Below are positions 1-7,475 of a DNA stretch of 64,000 bases, in pieces (the stretch's first letter is position 1; each line of letters opens with the position of its first letter). A program made the position numbers and the translations under genes. The notes under the pieces are model-generated. The model did no database searches and was not told the DNA's origin. It was given only the letters and a program-made list of their open reading frames with translations. The stretch is from Clostridia bacterium (GTDB lineage Bacteria > Bacillota > Clostridia > Oscillospirales > Acutalibacteraceae): positions 121,466 to 185,465 of the forward strand of contig JAFXGM010000041.1 of NCBI GenBank assembly GCA_017513195.1, given 5' to 3'.

Positions 1-744
1 TATCTCGCACCATATTTTTACTAAATCGTCAGCCTTGGTGCGTAGGCTCCATACAGTTGGCTTTATTTGTAAAGAATCGCAGCCCAGCTCACGCATATAG
101 GTGTTATAGCCGTCGCGTCCAAAGTAATCAACCGACATTAGATAGCCCACGTTATCGCTTATTGACATACTTTTATGTAGTGCTGTTTCCATTGAAAATA
201 CCGTGCCAAAAGGTGAATATTGCATATCCCCCGTACCGGGCTCGTAATGCTTTTGCTCATAGGTCATTTGCGTTTGCAAATTACCGTTGCCGCTTTCCAT
301 CTGCTTACAAGCATAAAGCGTATACGCCGCTTTTACAGTACATGCACCAAAAATGCCGGTTTCGGTATTATAATCAAGACCTTTGCTGCCATCCACAGCA
401 TAAACCGAGAGTGAAATATTATATTTATGGGAATTAAGTGTTTGTTGTAGCTCAGCTATTTTTTCGGTGTATTGGTTGTCTTGAAGTGCGCCACTTACAA
501 CAATCTTTTTGCCCGTAGTTTGCGTTTGTGGTACAACCGCCGAAGGCAGCTTTGACTCGGTATCGGACGGGGTCGAATCAACTATTGGTGTTTCTAAAGT
601 AGCGTCTTGTTCTACATTTGATTGAGTATCAGAAACTACCGGCTTTGACGTAACGCTGTTTGTGTCGGTGCTATTTGCGCTTTTACAAGCAGAAAAATAC
701 ACAGCAACACAAAGCATACATACAATCGCTATTATCTTGCGCAA
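1..744 (-). CDS. Lipoprotein with class A beta-lactamase-like fold, Cys in nucleophile position (3' end outside window)
   Basis: I translated this frame directly. The 248 visible codons are open and the gene runs off the left edge. The start is TTG at 744-742, seven bases after GAGGTG. A signal peptide ends in a lipobox-like FSAC, with Cys20 as the predicted lipidated residue, followed by a Ser/Thr/Pro-rich linker to about residue 80. The rest resembles a class A beta-lactamase-type serine hydrolase: the SxxK position reads CTVK (Cys135, Lys138) and a clean SDN occurs at 196-198. The 61-residue separation matches Ser70 to Ser130 in class A enzymes. The nucleophile position is therefore Cys rather than Ser. 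The KTG motif would lie outside the window. The start is 16 bp after the signal-peptidase-like gene, so it is the last visible gene of the YfhO/PqqD operon. It may be a cell-wall or peptide hydrolase; true beta-lactamase activity is doubtful. Confidence 0.72.
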   Translation of the reverse strand, partial: MRKIIAIVCMLCVAVYFSACKSANSTDTNSVTSKPVVSDTQSNVEQDATLETPIVDSTPSDTESKLPSAVVPQTQTTGKKIVVSGALQDNQYTEKIAELQQTLNSHKYNISLSVYAVDGSKGLDYNTETGIFGACTVKAAYTLYACKQMESGNGNLQTQMTYEQKHYEPGTGDMQYSPFGTVFSMETALHKSMSISDNVGYLMSVDYFGRDGYNTYMRELGCDSLQIKPTVWSLRTKADDLVKIWCEI

Positions 745-760
745 ATAAGCTCACCTCGGT

Positions 761-1219
761 CTATTTTAAAATTTTTCTTTTCACTTTACCTAAAAATGCG
801 CGAATTTTGGTTTTCCAAACATATCTTATAGGATATGTTAGTTTGTTCCATTTAACGTACAATTTATACCGCTTTGAATTGGCGCAATCTACGTATTTAC
901 CACTGCGGTAAAGCGCCGTCATTACGCCGACGATATCCTCTTGCTTGACGTACTCTTTTTTATAGGTATTATCACCGCGTATTATGTACGTACCGTCGTT
1001 TGCAATACCTATTATTCTGTGTAAAATCAGCTTGTCCACACCACGTTTTTTATAAAGCGGGACTTCACCTATTGCTAATGGGAAAGCAGGTCTTGCAATT
1101 ATAACAATGTCTTTGTGCGTGCGAAGAAGAGGTCGCATACTGGCGCCGCTTGTAAAAAAAGCGGCGCTTTCTTGCGTTTTTAGCTGATTTAAAGCATCAT
1201 TTATATCGTAGGTTTTCAT
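761..1219 (-). CDS. S24/S26 signal-peptidase-like protein
   Basis: This 152-residue protein resembles type I signal peptidases of the SipW/ER class and the small S24/S26 proteins of Clostridia. The motif SGASMRPLL puts the nucleophile at Ser27. The general base appears to be His67 in LHRI, as in SipW-type enzymes, where bacterial Lep has Lys. A typical RGDN motif follows. I see no strong N-terminal membrane anchor, so it may be cytosolic or peripheral, and the basic C-terminus ends KVKRKILK. Its ATG overlaps the PqqD stop by 4 bp (ATGA), so the two are translationally coupled. PqqD next to such a peptidase suggests processing of a peptide, but no precursor gene is evident. The substrate is unknown. 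Confidence 0.72.
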   Translation of the reverse strand: MKTYDINDALNQLKTQESAAFFTSGASMRPLLRTHKDIVIIARPAFPLAIGEVPLYKKRGVDKLILHRIIGIANDGTYIIRGDNTYKKEYVKQEDIVGVMTALYRSGKYVDCANSKRYKLYVKWNKLTYPIRYVWKTKIRAFLGKVKRKILK

Positions 1220-1482
1220 ACAAGCAGCTCTGCCTTAGATAGTTGTTCTATAAGTGTGTCAACACTTTCTTCTACATCGCTTTTTAATGCGTCAGGGTAT
1301 TCGTTGCGCAACGCATCTATGATAGCCTCACGTGTTGTGTCGTTTTTAAGCATTTTAAAGATAAACGCACCCGTTTCGTTAAGCTTAATATAGCCGTTAA
1401 AGCGGCCGTCGTTATCACCTACCGAAACGGCAACCGTTTCACCTGCAACGTTGTTTATAACAAACTGATATTTAAGTTTCAT
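1216..1482 (-). CDS. PqqD-family peptide-binding protein
   Basis: This 88-residue protein has the PqqD winged-helix pattern: a leading beta strand, then GYIKLNETGAFIFKMLK and DALRNEYPDA, with an acidic C-terminal helix. PqqD proteins usually bind the leader of a ribosomal peptide and present it to a modifying enzyme. The better start is ATG at 1482 (MKLKYQF), preceded by GAGGGG and overlapping the 3' end of the yfhO-like gene; an upstream in-frame ATG at 1506 lies inside yfhO. It overlaps the downstream peptidase gene by 4 bp. No radical SAM, YcaO or cyclase gene is present in the window, so the partner is unknown. Family assignment is fairly secure; the role is inferred. Confidence 0.75.
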   Translation of the reverse strand: MKLKYQFVINNVAGETVAVSVGDNDGRFNGYIKLNETGAFIFKMLKNDTTREAIIDALRNEYPDALKSDVEESVDTLIEQLSKAELLV

Positions 1483-4099
1483 CTTTTTTCCCCTCATCAA
1501 ATACACTGGAGTCTATTTTAAATCCACCCTGGATTTCATTGTTTTCTGTCGGAAACTTTTCTTCTTCCAATAGGTCAAATATGCTCTGGATTGGAAGACT
1601 TGAACCCTCTGATTCTTGCACCTCGTACTCTGGAGCGGTTTCGTCTTTCCAAGCGTTTAGAAGCTTATCACCTTCGGGATACTCGGTGTCGGTTGATACT
1701 CTTTTTTTATAATACGAACTTACAATCATATAAATTATAAAGATTATAGCAGCACCCAAGGTAACCGATACACCAAGTGCAAGACCCGGATTTTGATAAT
1801 CAAAGCGTATCCACGATACACCCTCGTCTACCGCTATTGCCATAAAGCCTGCATTTACCTTTTCTACGTTGACAGCTTTACCGTTTACGGTAGCGGTCCA
1901 ACCTTTATCATAAGGAACCGAGAAGAACACAAGTGATTTTTTATCACGTGTTACTCGTGCAGAAAATCCTTTATTATCTACCTTAAATTCTTCTGCGGCG
2001 GTTTGTCGCAAAGCGGCGGCATCAACCGATATAGAGTTGTCATTAAAGTTTAACGATACTATGCTGTCATCGTATGAGCTTTGATAACGTAATTCTTCTA
2101 CGTTAGTCATATAATCGCCATATTTTTCTATTTGGTCATCTGTTAGCAAAATTGCCTTTAACATAAGTTGCGAGCGCAGGCTTTCGCTATAGTCATCGCA
2201 AAACTTGTAGCTCATATAATAGTCATAAGAAAAACCGTATGGTACGTAATTTTGATTTTCATAAACATAGTAATTACCACTGGTTTTTAAATATTCAAAG
2301 CCCGGCATAAGTGTTTCGCCGTCTTCGTCTATAAAGCTGTCACCGTCCGTACGATTAAGCAAATATTTCACCGATAATAGTGAGCGTATTGCCGGAACGT
2401 CGGTGTCGGGGCGGCTGGCAACACTGCGCTCAACGCCGATATAATCATAAAACTCCATTATTGATGGGCTGACTACCGAATGAAATGCATTTATAGATGG
2501 TAATCCTAAATACATACCGGTATTATCAACGCCGTCATATACGTCAATTCTATATTCACTATCATCGGGCAGATTTACCTCGCCCTCAATAAGCGAATCA
2601 ATCACAACATCCTTTACTTCATACGAGTGCATACGACCCGTAGCAATAAACACATTACCGTAAACAATAGATACGGCGCACACGCAAGCAATTGCGCCCA
2701 TATAAAATTTTGTGTGGCTTTTTTGGCGTGCAATGAATAGTAGTTTTTGCACAACCAAACAAATCAAAGCTATTAAGCTTGTTGTCCAAAAACGGAGGGC
2801 ATAGGTGCCATTGCTATCTTGGGTATAAAGACCAAAAATTAATTTTTCTTTACCATTTTCAGTAACGGTTTGAGGGAAAAAGCCTATAACCAACACAAAT
2901 GCCAAGGTTATAGCCGTAGTCCACTTGAGCCCATAAGAAAAATCAACCTTTTTATCTTCGGCAAGCATTACAGTAGCAAGTGCTATTATAAGCACCGGCA
3001 TATAAAACCATCGAGCATAATAGGAAGTGTTAAACGCATAAAACGCACTGTTCAAAATAGGCACTAATGCGCAAAGCGCGCATATTGCCAATAGTCGCTT
3101 TTGCCAACTTTTTTCACGTAGCTTAAACCAAGTAAAAAATCCCGTCATACTAAACACCGGAAGCCATCCTGCTACCGAGGACCATTTTACGTTTGCTTCG
3201 GGGAAAAATACCGGTCGCGCGGGTATATCGGGTGGGAAGAAAAAGCTTTGTATAACATAAAGATATATTTGTTCTTTACCGTAGGTTATACCATTCCATC
3301 CCATCAAAATACTTGATATTCGCTCATTACCCATAACGGCATTTAATGCCGGCACAAGCAATACAGACGCCAATGCCACACCCAAAATAGCCTCGAACAC
3401 AAAGGTCCAAAAACGAGTAATTTTTACCTTTATGGCTTTCGAATATAATCGCACAAAGAAATATATTACACAAAATACCACCATTCCAAAAAAGAAGAAA
3501 TAGTTGGTAATTGCACAAAACGCAACCGCTAATGCAAATACGCCGCGACGGTTTTCGGTTATTAGAAGTTCGATAGATAAAAGCAATAGTGGAAAAACAA
3601 TGATTGCCTCGTGGAAGTGATTAAAGAAAATATTATAAATTGAAAATCCCGAAAAGGCATACAAAAGACCGCCAAGGCTTGCGGCATAGGAAGTCTTGGT
3701 GAACCTACGTATATACATATAGCCTGTAAGGGCTGCAAATGCAAATTTTAAGATAAGCAGTGGGCCCATCAAATACGGCACAAAGCTATTCGGGAAAATA
3801 AGCGTTACCCAAAAGAACGGACTGCCAAGTGTATAAAATGCATAAGCCCCCACAAAATCAGAGCCCAAATCGGTGAGCCAGTTCCAGTTGATGTTACCGT
3901 CTCTTATTGCGCCGTGACACATTTGGTAAAATGGAATTTGCTGAACGTTAAAATCGCCGTAAAAGGTGAAATAACCCTCACTCATTATCATATAAGGCAC
4001 AAAAAGGCAAGCCGCAGTAATTAGCGCCACCAAAAAAGTAAATAATTTCTTTTCTTTTTGCGGTACAAGCAACGTTTTTTTACGTTCTGAAAAGGTCAC
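1472..4099 (-). CDS. YfhO-family polytopic membrane protein
   Basis: This 875-residue protein has an N-terminal membrane helix, the YfhO-like PFYQMCHGAIRDG segment, many further hydrophobic helices, and a soluble extracytoplasmic region (about 500-780) before a last helix near 785-805. YfhO proteins are GT-C-like and have been linked to glycosylation of lipoteichoic acid or other surface polymers. The start is GTG at 4099-4097 behind GGAGGTG, with a good promoter at 4140-4168. The last 70 residues form an unusual acidic cytoplasmic tail that includes SIFDLLEEEKFP. The 3' end overlaps the PqqD gene. It heads a four-gene operon; the acceptor substrate cannot be deduced. Confidence 0.82.
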   Translation of the reverse strand: MTFSERKKTLLVPQKEKKLFTFLVALITAACLFVPYMIMSEGYFTFYGDFNVQQIPFYQMCHGAIRDGNINWNWLTDLGSDFVGAYAFYTLGSPFFWVTLIFPNSFVPYLMGPLLILKFAFAALTGYMYIRRFTKTSYAASLGGLLYAFSGFSIYNIFFNHFHEAIIVFPLLLLSIELLITENRRGVFALAVAFCAITNYFFFFGMVVFCVIYFFVRLYSKAIKVKITRFWTFVFEAILGVALASVLLVPALNAVMGNERISSILMGWNGITYGKEQIYLYVIQSFFFPPDIPARPVFFPEANVKWSSVAGWLPVFSMTGFFTWFKLREKSWQKRLLAICALCALVPILNSAFYAFNTSYYARWFYMPVLIIALATVMLAEDKKVDFSYGLKWTTAITLAFVLVIGFFPQTVTENGKEKLIFGLYTQDSNGTYALRFWTTSLIALICLVVQKLLFIARQKSHTKFYMGAIACVCAVSIVYGNVFIATGRMHSYEVKDVVIDSLIEGEVNLPDDSEYRIDVYDGVDNTGMYLGLPSINAFHSVVSPSIMEFYDYIGVERSVASRPDTDVPAIRSLLSVKYLLNRTDGDSFIDEDGETLMPGFEYLKTSGNYYVYENQNYVPYGFSYDYYMSYKFCDDYSESLRSQLMLKAILLTDDQIEKYGDYMTNVEELRYQSSYDDSIVSLNFNDNSISVDAAALRQTAAEEFKVDNKGFSARVTRDKKSLVFFSVPYDKGWTATVNGKAVNVEKVNAGFMAIAVDEGVSWIRFDYQNPGLALGVSVTLGAAIIFIIYMIVSSYYKKRVSTDTEYPEGDKLLNAWKDETAPEYEVQESEGSSLPIQSIFDLLEEEKFPTENNEIQGGFKIDSSVFDEGKKDET

Positions 4100-4139
4100 C
4101 TAATTCACCTCCGATAAAATTTGGTAATACTTATTTATT

Positions 4140-4168
4140 ATTATATCAAAATAATAAGTAATATTCAA
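4140..4168 (-). promoter_or_regulatory. Promoter of the yfhO-like operon
   Basis: On the minus strand TTGAAT and TATAAT are separated by 17 nt, about 40 bp upstream of the GTG start of the yfhO-like gene. Confidence 0.6.
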
Positions 4169-4325
4169 GACATAATAACGCATAATACGTAACTGTAATA
4201 TTACTTACAACAAAAGTGTTCATATTTTAACACAGTATCTGTAAAGTGTTGTAATATGTGGTTGTAACTCCGATAGTTGCCACATATACTCAATTACTGC
4301 GACGCAATATGTTCCAGAGAGAAAA

Positions 4326-4357
4326 CAAAACAGCGATGATTTGTCATCGCTGTTTTG
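4326..4357 (-). terminator. Intrinsic terminator after trpB
   Basis: Perfect 14-bp arms (CAAAACAGCGATGA and its complement) with a 4-nt loop lie 16 bp beyond the trpB stop, followed by a T-rich run on the minus strand. The rest of the 4100-4373 gap is A+T-rich and holds only the yfhO promoter. Confidence 0.8.
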
Positions 4358-4373
4358 TGTTTTCAATTGTGCA

Positions 4374-5594
4374 TTATCTAATTCCGTAATTTTCGATTAC
4401 GTAATCCATATCTTTGTCACCGCGACCTGAAAGGTTAATAAGCACAGAACCGTGATCCATAGTTTTAGCAAGCTTCATACCGTATGCTACAGCGTGAGAG
4501 GACTCGATTGCAGGGATTATACCCTCAAGACGTGCAAGCTTAAAGAAAGCGTCGATGGTTTCTTCGTCGTCGATTACGTCATACTTAACTCGACCAATAT
4601 CTTGTAAGAATGCGTGTTCAGGGCCACTTGACGGGTAGTCAAGGCCGCTTGCTACCGAGTATACGGGAGCAGGCTCGCCGTTTTCATCCTTAAGCATAAT
4701 ACTGTTAAAGCCGTGCATAATGCCCTCAGTTCCGTATTTAAGACTTGCCGCGTGGTCACCTAGCTTTGGTCCGCGACCGAGAGGCTCAATGCCGTAAATG
4801 TCAACCGGGTCATTTAAAAAGCCCGAGAAAAGACCCGCCGCATTAGAGCCACCACCAACACAAGCAACAATGGCTGATGGCAAATGACCTGTCATATCAA
4901 TAAACTGCTCACGAGCTTCAATACCAACAACGCTTTGGAAATCGCGCACCATCATTGGGAATGGATGAGGACCAAGCACCGAACCAATACAGTAAATACA
5001 GTCCTTATATTCCTTGCTATAAGCGTCAAAAGCCGCGTCAACAGCCTCTTTTAGAGTAGCAAGACCGTGTGTAACCTCGATAACGTTTGCACCTAAAATT
5101 TTCATACGTGCTACGTTTGGCGCCTGTTTCTTTATATCGACACTACCCATATAGATATCGCACTGAAGTCCAAAGTAAGCCGCCGCAGTAGCCAGCGCCA
5201 CACCGTGCTGACCGGCACCCGTTTCGGCAATAATTTTTTTCTTGCCCATATATTTAGCGAGAAGCGCCTCACCCATACAGTGATTCAGCTTGTGTGCACC
5301 CGAGTGGTTAAGGTCTTCACGCTTTGCATAAAGCTGAACCTTGCCGCCTAAAGCGTCAGAAAGACGCTCAAGGTGAGATACGGGGGTAGGTCTACCTTGA
5401 AATTCTTTTCTAATACGGCGAAGCTCGGCAATGAATTTACGTGATTGGCATATTGAATAATAAGCCTCGGTAATCTCGGCCATAGCGTTTTTAAGCTTAT
5501 CTTCTATAAAGCAACCGCCATATTTGCCGAAATAACCGTCTTTGTCGGGGTAATTGTTAAAATAAGTATCAAAATCTACATTGTTAAGTTTCAT
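4374..5594 (-). CDS. trpB: Tryptophan synthase beta chain
   Basis: This 406-residue PLP enzyme condenses indole with L-serine to give tryptophan. Visible landmarks are the HKLN motif with PLP lysine Lys102, the ETGAGQHG segment with the catalytic Glu124 equivalent, and the phosphate-binding GGGSNAAG loop. Length and order fit TrpB1. The start ATG at 5594 follows AAGGAG. No trpA or other trp gene is nearby, so the gene stands alone behind its own Trp T-box. In this context it could work on salvaged indole or with a TrpA encoded elsewhere. Regulation is by tRNA-Trp charging through the leader at about 5720-5993. Confidence 0.96.
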   Translation of the reverse strand: MKLNNVDFDTYFNNYPDKDGYFGKYGGCFIEDKLKNAMAEITEAYYSICQSRKFIAELRRIRKEFQGRPTPVSHLERLSDALGGKVQLYAKREDLNHSGAHKLNHCMGEALLAKYMGKKKIIAETGAGQHGVALATAAAYFGLQCDIYMGSVDIKKQAPNVARMKILGANVIEVTHGLATLKEAVDAAFDAYSKEYKDCIYCIGSVLGPHPFPMMVRDFQSVVGIEAREQFIDMTGHLPSAIVACVGGGSNAAGLFSGFLNDPVDIYGIEPLGRGPKLGDHAASLKYGTEGIMHGFNSIMLKDENGEPAPVYSVASGLDYPSSGPEHAFLQDIGRVKYDVIDDEETIDAFFKLARLEGIIPAIESSHAVAYGMKLAKTMDHGSVLINLSGRGDKDMDYVIENYGIR

Positions 5595-5719
5595 AATTGT
5601 TTCTCCTTAAAAAATACATTTTATTGTGATGAAAAACAAATTCGCCATCGTTTTGTTAAAAGTATCATAAGTTTATTCCTCCACCGCTTTTGCGGTCCCC
5701 ATCCCGTAAGGCAAGGGAA

Positions 5720-5993
5720 GTAAAAATAAAAAAATCCCATCCCTAAAGTCTAGGGACAAGATAAAATCCTGCGGTGCCACCCTGATTGATGAAAAATATC
5801 ATCCACTCACACTTATACCAACATATAAGCCGCACTATAACGGGTGCCACCGTCGATTACTACTAAGCAAAATGCCGTTCGGTCGCCCTCATAAGTCCAT
5901 TCACCAAAATCTCCGCTACTGTCATTTCACCGTCGACAGCTCTCTGCAAGCTTCAAACTAAGGTTACTACTCTTAATCGTAGGTTTTTCTATG
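5720..5993 (-). promoter_or_regulatory. T-box leader (tryptophan specifier)
   Basis: Read on the minus strand, the leader holds AGGGTGGCACCGCAGG (about 5784-5769), the conserved T-box antiterminator sequence that pairs with uncharged tRNA NCCA. It follows a stem I containing GAGAGCTG and the specifier-loop pattern GAA-TGG-ACTTATGAG, giving codon UGG (Trp). A stem III-like CCGTTATAG element and a terminator follow. Transcription should begin near 5993. The 526-bp gap between trpB and the aminotransferase is occupied by this leader, a 130-nt spacer before trpB (with a small CCGC/GCGG hairpin) and two divergent promoters. Confidence 0.93.
5725..5762 (-). terminator. T-box terminator hairpin
   Basis: ATCTTGTCCCTA pairs with TAGGGATGGGAT (12 bp, three G-U pairs) around a 5-nt loop and is followed by TTTTTTATTTTTA. 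It is mutually exclusive with the T-box antiterminator just upstream. Confidence 0.88.
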
Positions 5994-5999
5994 TAAAAT

Positions 6000-6028
6000 A
6001 TACTATCACTTTAACACATAAAAGTCAA
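6000..6028 (-). promoter_or_regulatory. Promoter of the T-box/trpB transcript
   Basis: TTGACT and TAGTAT lie 17 nt apart on the minus strand, placing the transcription start just before the T-box leader. Confidence 0.6.
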
Positions 6029-6045
6029 GTGTTTTTATTTGGGAC

Positions 6046-6074
6046 TTGAAAAATGTACGGAAATATATTATATT
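6046..6074 (+). promoter_or_regulatory. Promoter of the aminotransferase gene
   Basis: TTGAAA, a 17-nt spacer and TATATT lie about 45 bp before the start at 6121. It is divergent from the T-box promoter, separated by about 18 bp. Confidence 0.5.
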
Positions 6075-6120
6075 ATATATTTAGTATTTAATTTTGCTAT
6101 TTTCCCTTGGAGGTTTTTAT

Positions 6121-7395
6121 ATGTCAAATTATTTGCAAATGAGCAAAGATGAATTAAAGGCTGAATTCAAATCGGCAAAAACCGAATATGAACAGCTTCG
6201 AGCTTTGCACCTGTCGCTTGATATGTCACGTGGCAAGCCCGGCGGCGACAATATGGATTTAAGTGAAAAGATGTTTGACCTTGTTGGCAACGACACCGGT
6301 TTTAAAAATATTGACGGTATCGACTGCCGCAACTATGGCGGTCTTGACGGACTTTGCGAGCTTAAAAATTTGTTTGGTGAAATTTTAGGTCTACAGCCCG
6401 ACCAAATTATTGTTGGTGGTAACTCATCACTTAATATGATGTTCGACACCATTGCACAGGCTATGACACACGGCCTAGGCGGCGAGCCTTGGGGTAAGCA
6501 GAGTGGTCTTAAATTTCTATGTCCTGCCCCCGGTTATGACCGTCACTTCGCTATAACCGAATATTTTGGTTTTGAACTTGTACCTGTTAAACTCAACGCT
6601 GATGGTCCCGATATGGACGAAGTGGAAGAGCTTATAAAAGACGAAAAGGTTAAGGGTATTTGGTGCGTACCAAAATACGCTAATCCCGAAGGTATTACCT
6701 ATAGTGATGAGGTTGTTCGCCGTTTTGCAGCGCTAAAGCCCGCAGCAAAAGACTTTAAAATCTTTTGGGACAATGCGTACTGTATTCACGACCTTTATGA
6801 CGATGGCGACACCTTGCTCAACATTTATGATGAATGTGTAAAGGCGGGCAACCCCGATTTACCTATTATATTTGCTTCAACCTCAAAAATTTCTTTCCCC
6901 GGTGCAGGTGTAGCGGTAGCGGCAGGTAGTCATAATAACGTAGCAATCTTAAAAAGCCGTATGAAGTTCCAGACCATTGGTCCTGATAAGCTTAATCAGC
7001 TTCGCCACGCACGTATGTTCCAGTCGGCAAACGACCTGTACGAGCATATGAAAAAGCACGCTGATATTATTAGACCAAAGTTCCAGAGTGTGCTTAACGA
7101 ACTTGACGCACGCATAAAAGACACGGGCATTGCCAACTGGACCAATCCAAAGGGTGGCTATTTTATAAGTCTTTATGTATTGCCGGGTTGTGCTAAAAGA
7201 GTAGAACAGCTTTGCGCTAATGCGGGGCTTATTCTTACACCCGCAGGTGCGGCTTACCCATACGGTATTGACCCCGATGACTCTAATCTTCGCATAGCGC
7301 CAACCTATCCAAGTGCCGAAGAAATTAAAACCGCAGCTGTTATTCTTTGTGCAGCGGTAAAGGTTGCCGCACTTGAAAAATTGCTCTGCAAGTAA
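6121..7395 (+). CDS. PLP-dependent aminotransferase (aspartate aminotransferase subgroup Ic-like)
   Basis: This fold-type I aminotransferase has 424 residues from the ATG at 6121, preceded by GGAGG; an upstream in-frame ATG at 6094 has no ribosome-binding site. The N-terminal LDMSRGKPGG signature, the PKYANPEG segment, the FWDNAYCIHD region and the Schiff-base lysine Lys256 (ASTSKISFPGAG) match the aspartate aminotransferases of the Corynebacterium AspT type rather than MalY or HisC. It probably interconverts aspartate and 2-oxoglutarate with oxaloacetate and glutamate, but substrate choice is inferred. It is monocistronic, with secD transcribed from its own promoter downstream. Confidence 0.82.
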   Translation: MSNYLQMSKDELKAEFKSAKTEYEQLRALHLSLDMSRGKPGGDNMDLSEKMFDLVGNDTGFKNIDGIDCRNYGGLDGLCELKNLFGEILGLQPDQIIVGGNSSLNMMFDTIAQAMTHGLGGEPWGKQSGLKFLCPAPGYDRHFAITEYFGFELVPVKLNADGPDMDEVEELIKDEKVKGIWCVPKYANPEGITYSDEVVRRFAALKPAAKDFKIFWDNAYCIHDLYDDGDTLLNIYDECVKAGNPDLPIIFASTSKISFPGAGVAVAAGSHNNVAILKSRMKFQTIGPDKLNQLRHARMFQSANDLYEHMKKHADIIRPKFQSVLNELDARIKDTGIANWTNPKGGYFISLYVLPGCAKRVEQLCANAGLILTPAGAAYPYGIDPDDSNLRIAPTYPSAEEIKTAAVILCAAVKVAALEKLLCK

Positions 7396-7407
7396 TTTTT
7401 AAATTAA

Positions 7408-7436
7408 TTGACTTTATTACTATTTTTTAGTATAAT
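7408..7436 (+). promoter_or_regulatory. secDF promoter
   Basis: TTGACT, 17 nt and TATAAT lie 40 bp upstream of the secD start. Confidence 0.7.
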
Positions 7437-7475
7437 GATTAAATGATATTCAAATCACATTGGAGGTTTCAAAAA

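Noticed and set aside
57-437. Plus-strand ORF of 126 residues
   Set aside because: It is the antisense shadow of the Cys-lactamase-like lipoprotein gene, whose signal peptide, lipobox and SDN motif are on the minus strand.
5821-5860. Second T-box-like GGTGGCACC sequence
   Set aside because: It lies in the stem III region of the same leader (CCGTTATAG follows) and has no terminator of its own, so it is not a tandem T-box.
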